Shown here: one piece after another, positions 1 to 8,621 of the stretch
Layout: every line of letters starts with the position of its first letter
Position numbering within the stretch: the first letter of the stretch is position 1
NCBI GenBank assembly: GCA_037140475.1
Contig: JBAXEJ010000002.1
Span: 1 to 64,000 of the forward strand
Reading direction: 5' to 3'
Source of the DNA: PALSA-1006 sp037140475
GTDB lineage: Bacteria > Pseudomonadota > Gammaproteobacteria > Burkholderiales > Gallionellaceae
DNA: 64,000 bases
Made by a program: the position numbers and the translations under genes
The notes under the pieces: model-generated
The model's input: the letters and a program-made list of their open reading frames with translations, nothing else
What the model was told of the DNA's origin: nothing
Databases searched by the model: none

Positions 1-1020
1 GCCGACAACCGTGCTGAAATCGCCAAACTGGAAGCCGAGATTAGAGCGCTGGATGCCGCCGCCCTGCTTGCCAAACAAAGCGCCAGCCAAGCCCAAGCCG
101 ACAAACAAAAACGTGAAGCCGATCTAGCCAAACGTGCCCTAGAAGGCAAACTCAGAGCCGAGCAACTCAAACAAGAACAACTCGCCGCCGAAGCCAAACG
201 CCGCCAAGACGAAGAAGCCGAAACGCTGCGCCTGCGCGCCGCCAAAGGTGAAGATGATAAAAAGCTGGCTGATCTCAAAGCCGCCGCAGAAGCAAGACGC
301 AAGAACAACCCGCAACAACAAGCGGGCGACTTTCCGACAGTGGAATCAGCGGTAGCGGAAATCAAACGGCTGAATGCGCGCATTAATGAAATTGAAGCAG
401 GGTATGAAAAAGAGCTTCAAAACTCTCGCATTCAGGTTGGTCACAGATACCGAGTTCTGCTACACAAATTAGATAGCGAGCATCAAGACGAGTTTGAAAC
501 AACCGCAGCTTTTGAAGCTAGAAAAAGAAATCGTGAAGGGGGGCTATGTGCACAACGTGATAGTGAACTTGCAAGACTTACGGCCTCTAACTTTGCAAAT
601 GCTGAAACGAAGCCATTGCTTGAGCAAGTTGCTTTACTTTCCAATCGTGAATATACAATCAGTACCGAAAGCATTTCTGCAGAGCTAGGATTTTATAATG
701 CAGAACAGCAGTTATTTCCTGTTGTAGTGAAAAGTAAAGTTCCTAATTTCAAACTTGCCCTGAACGGGAACTTGCCTCTTTCTTTGTCCGAAGCTAAAGC
801 CTTCAAACAGCAATGGATAGCTGGCTTGGTGCGTCCTGAAGTCAAGGTGAAAGCAGGTGGCGACACTATCGAAATCGCGCTCGCCAATGATGCCGATAAC
901 ATCCGCTTTACCTATTTTGGCGGTTCCTTCCTTACCCCGAAAATGAAGATAGAAAGAGCGCTCAAACAGCAACGTGAACGGGAGGCCACGGATCAGCGGC
1001 GCTCGCATTACGGTTTTTGA
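1..1020 (+). CDS. C-terminal part of a coiled-coil protein of unknown function (5' truncated by window)
   Basis: The frame is open from base 1 to the TGA at 1018-1020, so at least 339 residues belong to a gene that starts before the window. The GTG at 340 is an internal valine, not a start. Visible residues 1 to about 105 are Ala/Glu/Lys/Arg/Gln-rich with heptad character, typical of a long coiled coil. A second charged helical part runs to about residue 190, followed by a globular C-terminal domain of roughly 120 residues that I do not recognise. There are no membrane segments in the visible part. The next gene starts 71 bases on. It could be a structural or stress-related coiled-coil protein, but no function is assigned. 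Confidence 0.7.
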   Translation, partial: ADNRAEIAKLEAEIRALDAAALLAKQSASQAQADKQKREADLAKRALEGKLRAEQLKQEQLAAEAKRRQDEEAETLRLRAAKGEDDKKLADLKAAAEARRKNNPQQQAGDFPTVESAVAEIKRLNARINEIEAGYEKELQNSRIQVGHRYRVLLHKLDSEHQDEFETTAAFEARKRNREGGLCAQRDSELARLTASNFANAETKPLLEQVALLSNREYTISTESISAELGFYNAEQQLFPVVVKSKVPNFKLALNGNLPLSLSEAKAFKQQWIAGLVRPEVKVKAGGDTIEIALANDADNIRFTYFGGSFLTPKMKIERALKQQREREATDQRRSHYGF

Positions 1021-1091
1021 TGTTTTAAACTAAATCATAAAGAGTCAGGGGCGAATTTGTTTCGGAACTATACCAATGGAGTTCTTAGCCG

Positions 1092-1925
1092 ATGAGTAGC
1101 ATCAAGCTTTTTCAAAATACGGCAATCCGTAGTCAGTGGGATGCAGACAAAGAGCAGTGGCTGTTTAGTGTGATTGATGTAGTAGGCGCGCTGACCGGAA
1201 GTGAGAACCCAAGAAAGTACTGGAGCGTACTTAAGACTCGCCTGAAAAAGGAAGGCAGTCAGTTGGCTACAAATTGTAGCCAACTGAAAATGCTCTCGGC
1301 AGATGGTAAGTCTTACCTGACGGATGTTGCGAATACCGAGTCCTTGTTGCGTTTGATTCAGTCTATTCCATCGCCGCGCGCTGAGCCTTTTAAGTTGTGG
1401 CTGGCTCAGGTGGGTTATGAGCGGCTTGAGGAAAACGAAGACCCGGAGCTGTCTATTGACCGAGCATTAGAAGCGTATCTCGCCAAGGGCTATTCGAAAG
1501 AGTGGATCAATCAGCGCCTGAAAAGTATCGAGGTGCGCAAAGAACTGACGGATGAATGGGAGCTGCGCGGAGTGAGCCGAGGGCAGGAGTTTGCGATGCT
1601 CACCGATGAAATTACCCGTGCATGGAGCGGTCTATCTACCAAAGGGTATAAGCAGCACAAGGGGCTGAAAAAGGAAAATCTCCGCGACAATATGAGTAAC
1701 CTTGAGCTGGTGTTAAATATGTTGGCGGAGGCCACGACGACGGAAATATCAAAAGAAAAATTGCCTCAATCATTGGATGAAAATCGAGTGGTTGCCCGTC
1801 AAGGTGGTGAGGTTGCGGGGAATGCACGCAAAGAGATTGAGGCGAAGACGGGAAAGAAAGTGATTAGCGATAAAAATGCAAAACAGCTTGGGCGTACAAA
1901 GAGTTTGGAACTACCTAAAAAATGA
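1092..1925 (+). CDS. BRO-N domain protein (phage antirepressor-like / DinD-like)
   Basis: A 277-residue protein with an N-terminal BRO-N fold at about residues 5-110 (IKLFQNTAIRSQWDADKEQW, then FSVIDVVGALTGSENPRKYW). This domain is found in phage antirepressors and in DinD-like proteins and is generally DNA-binding. The C-terminal half is charged and helical and ends in a Lys-rich tail. No other phage gene is adjacent, so this is an isolated accessory gene between the coiled-coil gene and the end of gatB. The coding sequence contains a 27-base perfect dyad at 1260-1286, listed separately. The family is clear, the cellular role is not. Confidence 0.8.
   Translation: MSSIKLFQNTAIRSQWDADKEQWLFSVIDVVGALTGSENPRKYWSVLKTRLKKEGSQLATNCSQLKMLSADGKSYLTDVANTESLLRLIQSIPSPRAEPFKLWLAQVGYERLEENEDPELSIDRALEAYLAKGYSKEWINQRLKSIEVRKELTDEWELRGVSRGQEFAMLTDEITRAWSGLSTKGYKQHKGLKKENLRDNMSNLELVLNMLAEATTTEISKEKLPQSLDENRVVARQGGEVAGNARKEIEAKTGKKVISDKNAKQLGRTKSLELPKK
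1260..1286. repeat. 27-bp near-perfect dyad inside the BRO-N gene
   Basis: The arms CAGTTGGCTACAA (1260-1272) and TTGTAGCCAACTG (1274-1286) are exact reverse complements around one central base. In the reading frame it encodes the QLATNCSQL segment of the BRO-N domain. It could form an mRNA hairpin near the 5' end of the transcript or serve as a protein-binding operator. Its function is unknown. Confidence 0.85.
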
Positions 1926-1993
1926 ACTGAGCGCACCGCGCAGGCATTACGCTTCTCTCATCAAAAGGCTTTCTGTAGATGGAATTGTGCTCC

Positions 1994-3514
1994 TTAGCTT
2001 TTCTCCGAAAGTTTTTTCATCAGGATGTCGTTCAACTGAGCAGGGTTCGCCTTGCCTTTGCTGGCTTTCATGGCAATGCCGACAAAGAAACCGAACAATT
2101 TGTCTTTGCCACTGCGATACTCGGCAACTTTCTCCGCATTCGCCGCAATAATTTCATCCACCAGCGCTTCAATCGCGCCGCTGTCTGAAACTTGTTTGAG
2201 GCCCTTGGCTTCGATGATGGCATCGGCTTCACCGCCTTCCGCCCACATGCTACGGAATACTTCTTTGGCGCCAGAATTGGAGATGGTGCCATCGCTGATG
2301 CGTTGCAGCATGCCGCCGAGCTGTTGCGCGCTGATCGGGCATTGCGACATCTCCAGGCTATCACGATTTAACTGCGCATTCACTTCGCCCATGATCCAGT
2401 TGGCACACATCTTTGCAGAGGAAGAAGATTGATTTTCTCGTTCGCTTCCTCCCCCGTTTGCGGGGGAGGATTGAGGAGAGGGGGAGAGAATAACGGCTAA
2501 AGCAGTCTCAAAAAAGTTCGCCATTTCGCGCGAAGCGGTGAGCACGCTGGCATCGTAAGCGGTCAGTCCGTATTCACCGATATAGCGCTCACGTTTGGTG
2601 TGCGGTAGCTCAGGCAGAGTAGCGCGAACTTGCTCGATCCACGCTGTAGAAATTTCCAGTGGCAACAAATCTGGGTCGGGGAAATAGCGGTAGTCGTGTG
2701 CATCTTCTTTGCTGCGCATGGCGCGCGTCTCGCCGGTGTCCGGGTTAAACAGAATCGTGGCTTGCTGCACTTTTCCGCCATTCTCGATGGTGTCAATTTG
2801 CCATTGCACCTCAAAGTCGATGGCCTGCTGCATGAACTTAAACGAGTTGAGGTTTTTGATCTCACGCCGTGTACCGAGCGGTTCGCCTGGCTTGCGCACG
2901 GAGACGTTTACGTCGCAACGGAACGAGCCTTCCTGCATATTGCCATCGCAAATGCCGATCCAGCGCACCAAGGAATGCAAGGCTTTGGCATAAGCCACCG
3001 CCTCTGCCGCCGAGCACATGTCTGGCTCGGAAACAATTTCTAACAATGGTGTGCCAGCACGATTTAAGTCGATGCCGGTCATGCCATGAAAATCGCCGTG
3101 CATAGATTTGCCAGCGTCCTCTTCCAAATGCGCGCGGGTGATGCGTACCGTTTTTTCGTAAGGCTTGGCGTTGCCAGATAGTGGTTCAACTTGAATGGTT
3201 AGCTCGCCTTTACCGACAACGGGGAGATCAAATTGACTGATCTGATACCCCTTGGGAAGGTCGGGGTAGAAATAATTTTTACGTGCAAACACCGAGCGTG
3301 GCGCAATGTGCGAGCCAGTGGCTAAACCAAATTTAATAGCGCGTTCAACTGCACCCTTGTTTAGTACCGGCAATACGCCGGGGAGTGCGATGCTTACGGC
3401 ATCGGCTTGGGTATTGGGTTCAGCGCCAAAAGCTGTCGAAGCGCCAGAGAAAATTTTAGTGTTAGTGGAAAGCTGCGTGTGCACTTCCAGTCCGATTACG
3501 ATTTCCCAAGTCAT
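1994..3514 (-). CDS. gatB: Aspartyl/glutamyl-tRNA amidotransferase subunit B
   Basis: GatB is the tRNA-binding and kinase subunit of GatCAB, which converts Glu-tRNA(Gln) and Asp-tRNA(Asn) to the amidated forms in the cytoplasm. The 506-residue product opens with WEIVIGLEVHTQLST and contains the conserved GNMQEGSFRCDVNVSVR segment. It ends with the helical YqeY-like tail. Residues around 343-370 (SPSPQSSPANGGGSER and flanks) are foreign to the family and come from an inserted palindromic element at 2448-2469. This explains a length about 20 residues above the usual. The ATG at 3514 lies 4 bases after the stop of the DUF3050 gene, so the order is gatC-gatA-DUF3050-gatB in one operon. Confidence 0.97.
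   Translation of the reverse strand: MTWEIVIGLEVHTQLSTNTKIFSGASTAFGAEPNTQADAVSIALPGVLPVLNKGAVERAIKFGLATGSHIAPRSVFARKNYFYPDLPKGYQISQFDLPVVGKGELTIQVEPLSGNAKPYEKTVRITRAHLEEDAGKSMHGDFHGMTGIDLNRAGTPLLEIVSEPDMCSAAEAVAYAKALHSLVRWIGICDGNMQEGSFRCDVNVSVRKPGEPLGTRREIKNLNSFKFMQQAIDFEVQWQIDTIENGGKVQQATILFNPDTGETRAMRSKEDAHDYRYFPDPDLLPLEISTAWIEQVRATLPELPHTKRERYIGEYGLTAYDASVLTASREMANFFETALAVILSPSPQSSPANGGGSERENQSSSSAKMCANWIMGEVNAQLNRDSLEMSQCPISAQQLGGMLQRISDGTISNSGAKEVFRSMWAEGGEADAIIEAKGLKQVSDSGAIEALVDEIIAANAEKVAEYRSGKDKLFGFFVGIAMKASKGKANPAQLNDILMKKLSEKS
2448..2469. repeat. Palindromic element inserted in frame in gatB
   Basis: The arms CCTCCCCCG (2448-2456) and CGGGGGAGG (2461-2469) are perfect reverse complements around a TTTG loop. 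The stem sits in a low-complexity purine/pyrimidine-biased stretch (about 2436-2496) that translates as Ser/Pro/Gly/Asn-rich sequence unlike GatB. This resembles intergenic REP-like repeats that have landed in a coding region without breaking the frame. Confidence 0.85.
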
Positions 3515-3518
3515 GGTG

Positions 3519-4301
3519 TTAATCCTTGTTTCTTAGAGCGGAGTGCACTTCATCCCAAAGTTGGATGCGCGCTTTTATAGCTTTGGCGGCAGCTTTTTCC
3601 GCCACGAGTTTTTTCTTGTCGTTGTCGCCACATAGTAAATCCAATAGTTTTAGTGACATCGGACCGTGAAATTCATCATCAAGATGGATGTGGCGCTCAA
3701 GGTAATAGTGAAATAACGGTGCCTTTTTCTTGCTGATGCCAATATCTTTAAGCAATGCGCGGAACATGCTGGGAATAACTTGCTCACGGCCATAGGCGAA
3801 AGCGGCAGCGATGACGTGCGGTTTTTCGGTGGCCAGAAATTTGAAAGTCGTTTTCATGAAACGGCGTGACGGCTCGGGAATGTCTGGATGCTTTAATGCG
3901 GCATCCAAACCATGTTTTTTGACAGCTTTAAGGAAGGCGCGAATTGGCTGAGTATTTGCGCCAACTTCTTCCATCGCACCTAAATACAAATCAAAGTGGC
4001 TGACAAAGGCGGGCCCTTTGCCGCCGGGAAGTCCTTCGTCGCTTTCTTCGCCCAACACAATTTCATTGATAAAGCGTTGTGCAGCGGTACGATTAGCATC
4101 ATTGGTTGGCATCCACGGGGTGCCGGAGGGGGCGACGGTATGTTGTAGCGATTTCACCAGTGACATGAAATCCCATACCGGAAATGCGTGGTGCTCCATG
4201 AAGCCGCGCAAGTCTTCGATGGTGTGAACTGCGCTGTAGAGTGGATGTTGCTCTAGTTGTGCTTTGAGTTGAGTAACGCTGGAAAAATCAGTTGGTTTCA
4301 T
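3519..4301 (-). CDS. DUF3050 family protein
   Basis: A 260-residue soluble protein with the DUF3050 signature: the N-terminal HPLYSAVHTIEDLRGFMEHH, the central VWDFMSLVKSLQ, and a C-terminal HYYLERHIHLDDEFHGP. The helical, His-rich character resembles the heme-oxygenase/TenA-like fold, which suggests metal or cofactor binding, but the reaction is not known to me. It lies between gatA (7-base gap) and gatB (4-base gap) on the same strand and is almost certainly cotranscribed with them. No membrane segment or signal peptide is present. Confidence 0.85.
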   Translation of the reverse strand: MKPTDFSSVTQLKAQLEQHPLYSAVHTIEDLRGFMEHHAFPVWDFMSLVKSLQHTVAPSGTPWMPTNDANRTAAQRFINEIVLGEESDEGLPGGKGPAFVSHFDLYLGAMEEVGANTQPIRAFLKAVKKHGLDAALKHPDIPEPSRRFMKTTFKFLATEKPHVIAAAFAYGREQVIPSMFRALLKDIGISKKKAPLFHYYLERHIHLDDEFHGPMSLKLLDLLCGDNDKKKLVAEKAAAKAIKARIQLWDEVHSALRNKD

Positions 4302-4308
4302 GATGAGC

Positions 4309-5769
4309 TTAGAGTGTGGGTGCGCGAGTGTGCCAATCAGTCGCTTGTTGATATTGATGCGCTACGTTGAGCATGCGCGCTTCATCGAAATAATTGCCGA
4401 TAATTTGTAGGCCAACGGGCATGTTGTTTGCCCCGAAGCCGCAAGGAATCGACATGCCGGGTAGCCCCGCCAAGTTCACCGCGATGGTGTAGATGTCGGA
4501 TAGATACATCTGCACCGGATCGTCACCTTTTTCACCGAGCTTAAAAGCAGTAGAGGGTGCGGTTGGACCCATGATGACATCGCATTGTTTGTAGGCTTCG
4601 GTGAAGTCTTGCCCGATCAGGCGGCGAATCTTTTGTGCCTGCAAGTAGTAGGCGTCGTAGTAACCGTGGCTTAGAACGTAAGTGCCAATCATGATGCGCC
4701 GCTTCACTTCTGCGCCGAAACCTTGTGCGCGCGATTTCTCGTACATGTCAGCGAGATCGGTGTATTCCGGTGCGCGATAGCCGTATCGCACACCATCGAA
4801 GCGCGACAGGTTGCTGGAGGCTTCAGCGGGTGCCAGTACGTAATACACGGGTACCGAAAGTTTGGAATTCGGCAGCGAAATGTCGACGACGGTTGCGCCG
4901 AGTTTTTTGTATTCGGTGATGGCGGCTTCTACCGCTTGCGCCACGTCGTTGTCTAAACCTTCAGCGAAAAACTCTTTCGGCAAACCGATGCGCAGGCCAT
5001 TAAGAGGCTTGTTCAAATCACGAGCGTAATCTTCTTTTTCACGCTGCAGGGAAGTGGAGTCGCGCTCATCAAAGCCTGCCATAGTGTTAAGGAGCAACGC
5101 TAGGTCTTCTGCGCTACGACCCATTGGGCCTGCTTGGTCGAGGCTGGAAGCAAAGGCGATCATGCCGTAACGAGACACCACACCATAAGTTGGTTTTAGA
5201 CCAGAGATGCCACACAGCGCAGCAGGTTGGCGAATCGAGCCGCCGGTGTCGGTGCCAGTTGCCGCCGCACACAAACGTGCCGCCACCGCTGCTGCTGTAC
5301 CACCCGAAGAGCCGCCTGGTACGCGCGCCAAATCCCACGGGTTTTTCACTGGGCCGTAATGAGAGGTTTCATTCGACGACCCCATGGCGAATTCGTCCAT
5401 GTTGGTCTTGCCGAGGTTGATCGCGCCAGCGTTGTTGAACTGCGAAATCACATGCGCATCGTAAGGTGAGACAAAGTTGTGCAACATTTTTGAGCCGCAG
5501 GTGGTGAGCCAACCTTTAGCGCAGAAAATGTCTTTTTGCGCGATGGGGATGCCAGTCAGCGCCTCAGCGTTACCAGCGGTTAAGCGCGCATCCGCAGCGC
5601 GAGCTTGCGCTAGCGACAGGTCGGGGTTGAGCGTAATAAACGCATTAACATCTTGATTATATTTAGATATTCTTAAAAGATAATTTTGAGTAAGCTCGAC
5701 ACTAGAGATTTTCTTGGTGCGTAAAGCATCGCCAAGTTGGCGTAGAGAAGAATTTAAAAAATCGCTCAT
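4309..5769 (-). CDS. gatA: Aspartyl/glutamyl-tRNA amidotransferase subunit A
   Basis: This is the amidase subunit of GatCAB, which hydrolyses glutamine and passes ammonia to GatB. The 486 residues match the family length. The Ser-cisSer-Lys triad is readable: K79 in IAQKDIF, S154 in PGGSSGG and S178 in GTDTGGSIRQPA. The ATG at 5769 overlaps the gatC stop by 4 bases, indicating translational coupling. All catalytic residues are intact. Confidence 0.98.
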   Translation of the reverse strand: MSDFLNSSLRQLGDALRTKKISSVELTQNYLLRISKYNQDVNAFITLNPDLSLAQARAADARLTAGNAEALTGIPIAQKDIFCAKGWLTTCGSKMLHNFVSPYDAHVISQFNNAGAINLGKTNMDEFAMGSSNETSHYGPVKNPWDLARVPGGSSGGTAAAVAARLCAAATGTDTGGSIRQPAALCGISGLKPTYGVVSRYGMIAFASSLDQAGPMGRSAEDLALLLNTMAGFDERDSTSLQREKEDYARDLNKPLNGLRIGLPKEFFAEGLDNDVAQAVEAAITEYKKLGATVVDISLPNSKLSVPVYYVLAPAEASSNLSRFDGVRYGYRAPEYTDLADMYEKSRAQGFGAEVKRRIMIGTYVLSHGYYDAYYLQAQKIRRLIGQDFTEAYKQCDVIMGPTAPSTAFKLGEKGDDPVQMYLSDIYTIAVNLAGLPGMSIPCGFGANNMPVGLQIIGNYFDEARMLNVAHQYQQATDWHTRAPTL

Positions 5770-6053
5770 TCGATCACCTGCGGCACAAGATATAAACCCG
5801 CTTCAATTTGTGGAGAAATGGCTTGAAAAGCCTCTCGCTGATTGGTTTCGCTGACGACATCTTCACGCAATCGTTGACTTAAATCCTGACTGTGCGACAT
5901 CGGTTCGATGCCGGTGGTGTCCACCGCCTGCATTTCGGCGATCAAGCCAAAGATGTTCGACAGTTGCATCTGGGCGGTTTGAATCTCTTGCTCGGTCATC
6001 GCCAGACGGGCGAGGCGAGCGACTTTTTCTACATCGGCTATGCTCAAAGACAT
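5766..6053 (-). CDS. gatC: Aspartyl/glutamyl-tRNA amidotransferase subunit C
   Basis: A 95-residue GatC, the small subunit that wraps around GatA and stabilises the GatA-GatB interface. It starts MSLSIADVEKVARLARL and contains IEPMSHSQDLSQRLREDVV, both typical of the family. It is the first gene of the gat operon, transcribed away from mreB. The 85-base divergent spacer (6054-6138) should hold both promoters, but I cannot assign them with confidence. Confidence 0.96.
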   Translation of the reverse strand: MSLSIADVEKVARLARLAMTEQEIQTAQMQLSNIFGLIAEMQAVDTTGIEPMSHSQDLSQRLREDVVSETNQREAFQAISPQIEAGLYLVPQVIE

Positions 6054-6138
6054 GGTGTGAAGGCTTTATCAAAAGGATCTTAATAGGTTATCATAAACGA
6101 CTTTATAGACGCACCTCTTCTACACTTAAGGCAGAAAA

Positions 6139-7182
6139 ATGTTCAATTACTTCAACGGCTACTTTTCCAACGACTTGGCGATTGACCTCGGCACTGCCAA
6201 CACCCTGATCTGGGCGCGTGGCCAAGGCATCGTACTCAATGAGCCATCAGTAGTGGCGATTCGGCAAGAAGGCGGCCCTAACGGCAAGAAAGTAATTCAA
6301 CAAGTTGGCACAGCCGCGAAACAAATGTTAGGCCGCACACCGGGCAACATTACGGCGATTCGCCCGATGAAAGATGGCGTGATCGCTGACTTTACCGTGA
6401 CCGAGCAAATGCTCAAGCAGTTTATTCGTCGCGTTCACAAATCAAGTATTTTCACGCCAAGTCCGCGCATTGTGATTTGCGTGCCGTGCGGCTCTACTCA
6501 AGTTGAGCGTCGTGCGATTCGTGAATCTGCCTTTGGCGCAGGTGCGCGTCGTGTTGAGTTGATCGAAGAGCCAATGGCCGCCGCGATTGGCGCTGATCTG
6601 CCCGTGGAAGAAGCAACCGGCTCGATGGTGGTGGATATCGGTGGCGGCACCACGGAGGTGGGCGTGATCTCGCTGGGTGGCGCGGTTTACTCGGGTTCGG
6701 TGCGCGTTGGGGGTGACAAATTCGACGAAGCCATCATCAACTATATTCGCCGTAACTACGGCATGTTGATCGGTGAAACCACGGCCGAGCTAATCAAAAA
6801 AGAAATTGGCTCCGCTTTCCCTGGCAGTGAAGTGCGCGAGATGGAAGTGAACGGCCGCAACTTGGCAGAAGGGGTGCCGCGTAGCTTTACCATTTCTAGC
6901 AACGAAATTTTGGAAGCGCTAACTGATCCGCTGAATAGCATTGTGAGTGCAGTGAAAACGGCATTGGAACAAACTCCTCCTGAGTTGGGCGCCGACATTG
7001 CGAACAAAGGCATGGTGCTAACCGGTGGCGGCGCGTTGTTGCGTGATATTGATCGCTTGCTCATGGAAGAAACTGGTTTGCCAGTGGTGATTGCTGATGA
7101 CCCGTTGACCTGTGTGGTGCGCGGTTCCGGTAAATCACTCGATAAAATGGACAAGTTCAGCGGCATCTTCGCAAGCGATTGA
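6139..7182 (+). CDS. mreB: Rod shape-determining actin homologue MreB
   Basis: A 347-residue bacterial actin that forms membrane-associated filaments and guides the elongasome. It has the phosphate-1 loop DLGTANTLIW near the N-terminus, the phosphate-2 segment VDIGGGTTEVGVISLGG, and the adenosine loop GMVLTGGGALLRDID. The short N-terminal MFNYFNGYF suits membrane attachment. It is the first gene of mreB-mreC-mreD-mrdA-rodA-rlpA, divergent from gatCAB as in many betaproteobacteria. Confidence 0.98.
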   Translation: MFNYFNGYFSNDLAIDLGTANTLIWARGQGIVLNEPSVVAIRQEGGPNGKKVIQQVGTAAKQMLGRTPGNITAIRPMKDGVIADFTVTEQMLKQFIRRVHKSSIFTPSPRIVICVPCGSTQVERRAIRESAFGAGARRVELIEEPMAAAIGADLPVEEATGSMVVDIGGGTTEVGVISLGGAVYSGSVRVGGDKFDEAIINYIRRNYGMLIGETTAELIKKEIGSAFPGSEVREMEVNGRNLAEGVPRSFTISSNEILEALTDPLNSIVSAVKTALEQTPPELGADIANKGMVLTGGGALLRDIDRLLMEETGLPVVIADDPLTCVVRGSGKSLDKMDKFSGIFASD

Positions 7183-7197
7183 TCGTTCGACCGCACT

Positions 7198-8106
7198 TTG
7201 GACAACTCTACTTCCTTTCGCTTTTTTAAGCGCGGCCCGAGCGCAATCGTGCGCTTGGTGTTTTTCGTTGTTCTTTCCCTGATGCTGCTTTTCATCGATG
7301 CGCGCTTCAAGTATCTGGAATCCACGCGCAAGGTTGTCTCCATTGTCATTTATCCGTTTCAGCGCTTGACCGCCTTGCCGGGTATGGCGTGGCAGCAGAT
7401 TGCGGTGCACTTCGAAACACAAGGTCATCTCCTGCAAGAAAATTCGCAAATGCGCCAGCAACGTAGCCAAGATCTGGTACAGCTGAAACTGCTAGAGGTG
7501 GTACAGAACGAGAATGCGCAGCTACATCGCTTGCTAGAAATGCCGCAACGCATTAACTATCTCATGCAAATGGCAGAAATTGTTTATGTCGAGCGAGATG
7601 TTTTTAAGCGCAAAATTCTTGTCAACAAAGGTGCGCAGGCCAACGTGCTACTGGGCCAAATCGTGATGGATGATATTGGCATTGTGGGTCAAGTTACCCG
7701 TGTGTACCCGTGGTTGTCTGAAGTCACTCTGGTGACGGATAAAGATCATGCGGTGCCGGTGGAAATCATGCGTAATGGCATTCGAGCAGTGGTTTTCGGC
7801 GCAGGAAATATCAGCGAGATGGCGCTGCGTTATATGCCAGTGAGTTCGGATATTCAGAGTGGTGATGTCTTGGTGACGTCAGGAATTGATGGCACCTATC
7901 CGCAAGGTTTGCCAGTGGCGAAGGTGGTAAGCATTGAACGTAACCCTGCTTATCCTTTTGCCAAGATTGTTTGTGCACCCATGGCCGGTGTTGATAGGCA
8001 CCGTCATCTGCTGATTGTTGCTGGTGCGCCTCAATTGCCACCGCGCCCAGAGCCAGAAGCGGCAGAAGAAAAACCGAAATTCGCTGACAAGCGGAAAAGC
8101 CCATGA
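7198..8106 (+). CDS. mreC: Rod shape-determining protein MreC
   Basis: A 302-residue bitopic inner-membrane protein that links MreB to the periplasmic synthases. It has one N-terminal transmembrane helix (about residues 17-35, LVFFVVLSLMLLFID), a coiled coil at about 65-105, and a beta-rich periplasmic domain. The C-terminal tail is Pro/Glu/Lys-rich. The only start that keeps the membrane helix is the TTG at 7198, because an in-frame TGA lies at 7180-7182. No strong ribosome-binding site is visible, which suggests coupling to mreB. Confidence 0.94.
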   Translation: MDNSTSFRFFKRGPSAIVRLVFFVVLSLMLLFIDARFKYLESTRKVVSIVIYPFQRLTALPGMAWQQIAVHFETQGHLLQENSQMRQQRSQDLVQLKLLEVVQNENAQLHRLLEMPQRINYLMQMAEIVYVERDVFKRKILVNKGAQANVLLGQIVMDDIGIVGQVTRVYPWLSEVTLVTDKDHAVPVEIMRNGIRAVVFGAGNISEMALRYMPVSSDIQSGDVLVTSGIDGTYPQGLPVAKVVSIERNPAYPFAKIVCAPMAGVDRHRHLLIVAGAPQLPPRPEPEAAEEKPKFADKRKSP

Positions 8107-8621
8107 GTAATGCATTAGTAAAAGATCAAGAATTTTTGTTGCCAGCGAGCGGGCTATTCATTGCGTTGAGCCTGTGTGTGTCGGTGTTACTAGATTGGTT
8201 GCCCTGGAGTGGTTGGGGCTTAATCATCAAGCCAGATTTTGTGGCGCTTGTGCTACTTTATTGGTGCACGCACAAACCATACCGTGTCGGGATTGGCATT
8301 GCGTGGATGGTCGGAATTTTTGCAGATGTTGCAGATGCGAGCTTGTTTGGTCAGCATGCGCTGGCCTATGCGGTGTTGGCATTTGGCGGCACGGTTCTGC
8401 ATCGTCGAATTCAAATGTTTGATCTACGCCAGCAAACGATGCAGATTTTCCCGCTCTTGCTTATCACTTATGTGGTTTATGCCTTAGTGCATTGGCAGGT
8501 GAGCCATTTCGTGGTGTGGGAATATTTTATTGGTTGTGTGGTGTCCACAGCACTTTGGATTCCAATGACTGTTCTACTACAAAATTTGCGCCGCCCTCGG
8601 TCAGACCCTAACGAACTATGA
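8103..8621 (+). CDS. mreD: Rod shape-determining protein MreD
   Basis: A 172-residue multi-pass inner-membrane protein with five to six hydrophobic helices, as expected for MreD. It starts in a 4-base overlap with mreC and its own stop overlaps mrdA by 4 bases. It takes part in the Rod complex with MreC, PBP2 and RodA. The identification rests on hydropathy, size, and its fixed position between mreC and mrdA. Confidence 0.94.
   Translation: MSNALVKDQEFLLPASGLFIALSLCVSVLLDWLPWSGWGLIIKPDFVALVLLYWCTHKPYRVGIGIAWMVGIFADVADASLFGQHALAYAVLAFGGTVLHRRIQMFDLRQQTMQIFPLLLITYVVYALVHWQVSHFVVWEYFIGCVVSTALWIPMTVLLQNLRRPRSDPNEL

Noticed and set aside
340..342. GTG start for the first gene
   Set aside because: The frame continues without a stop to base 1 with a consistent coiled coil, so this is an internal codon of a gene that begins outside the window.
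6054..6138. Specific promoter boxes for gatC and mreB
   Set aside because: Several TA-rich hexamers exist, but none has a convincing partner at proper spacing, so I did not annotate one.
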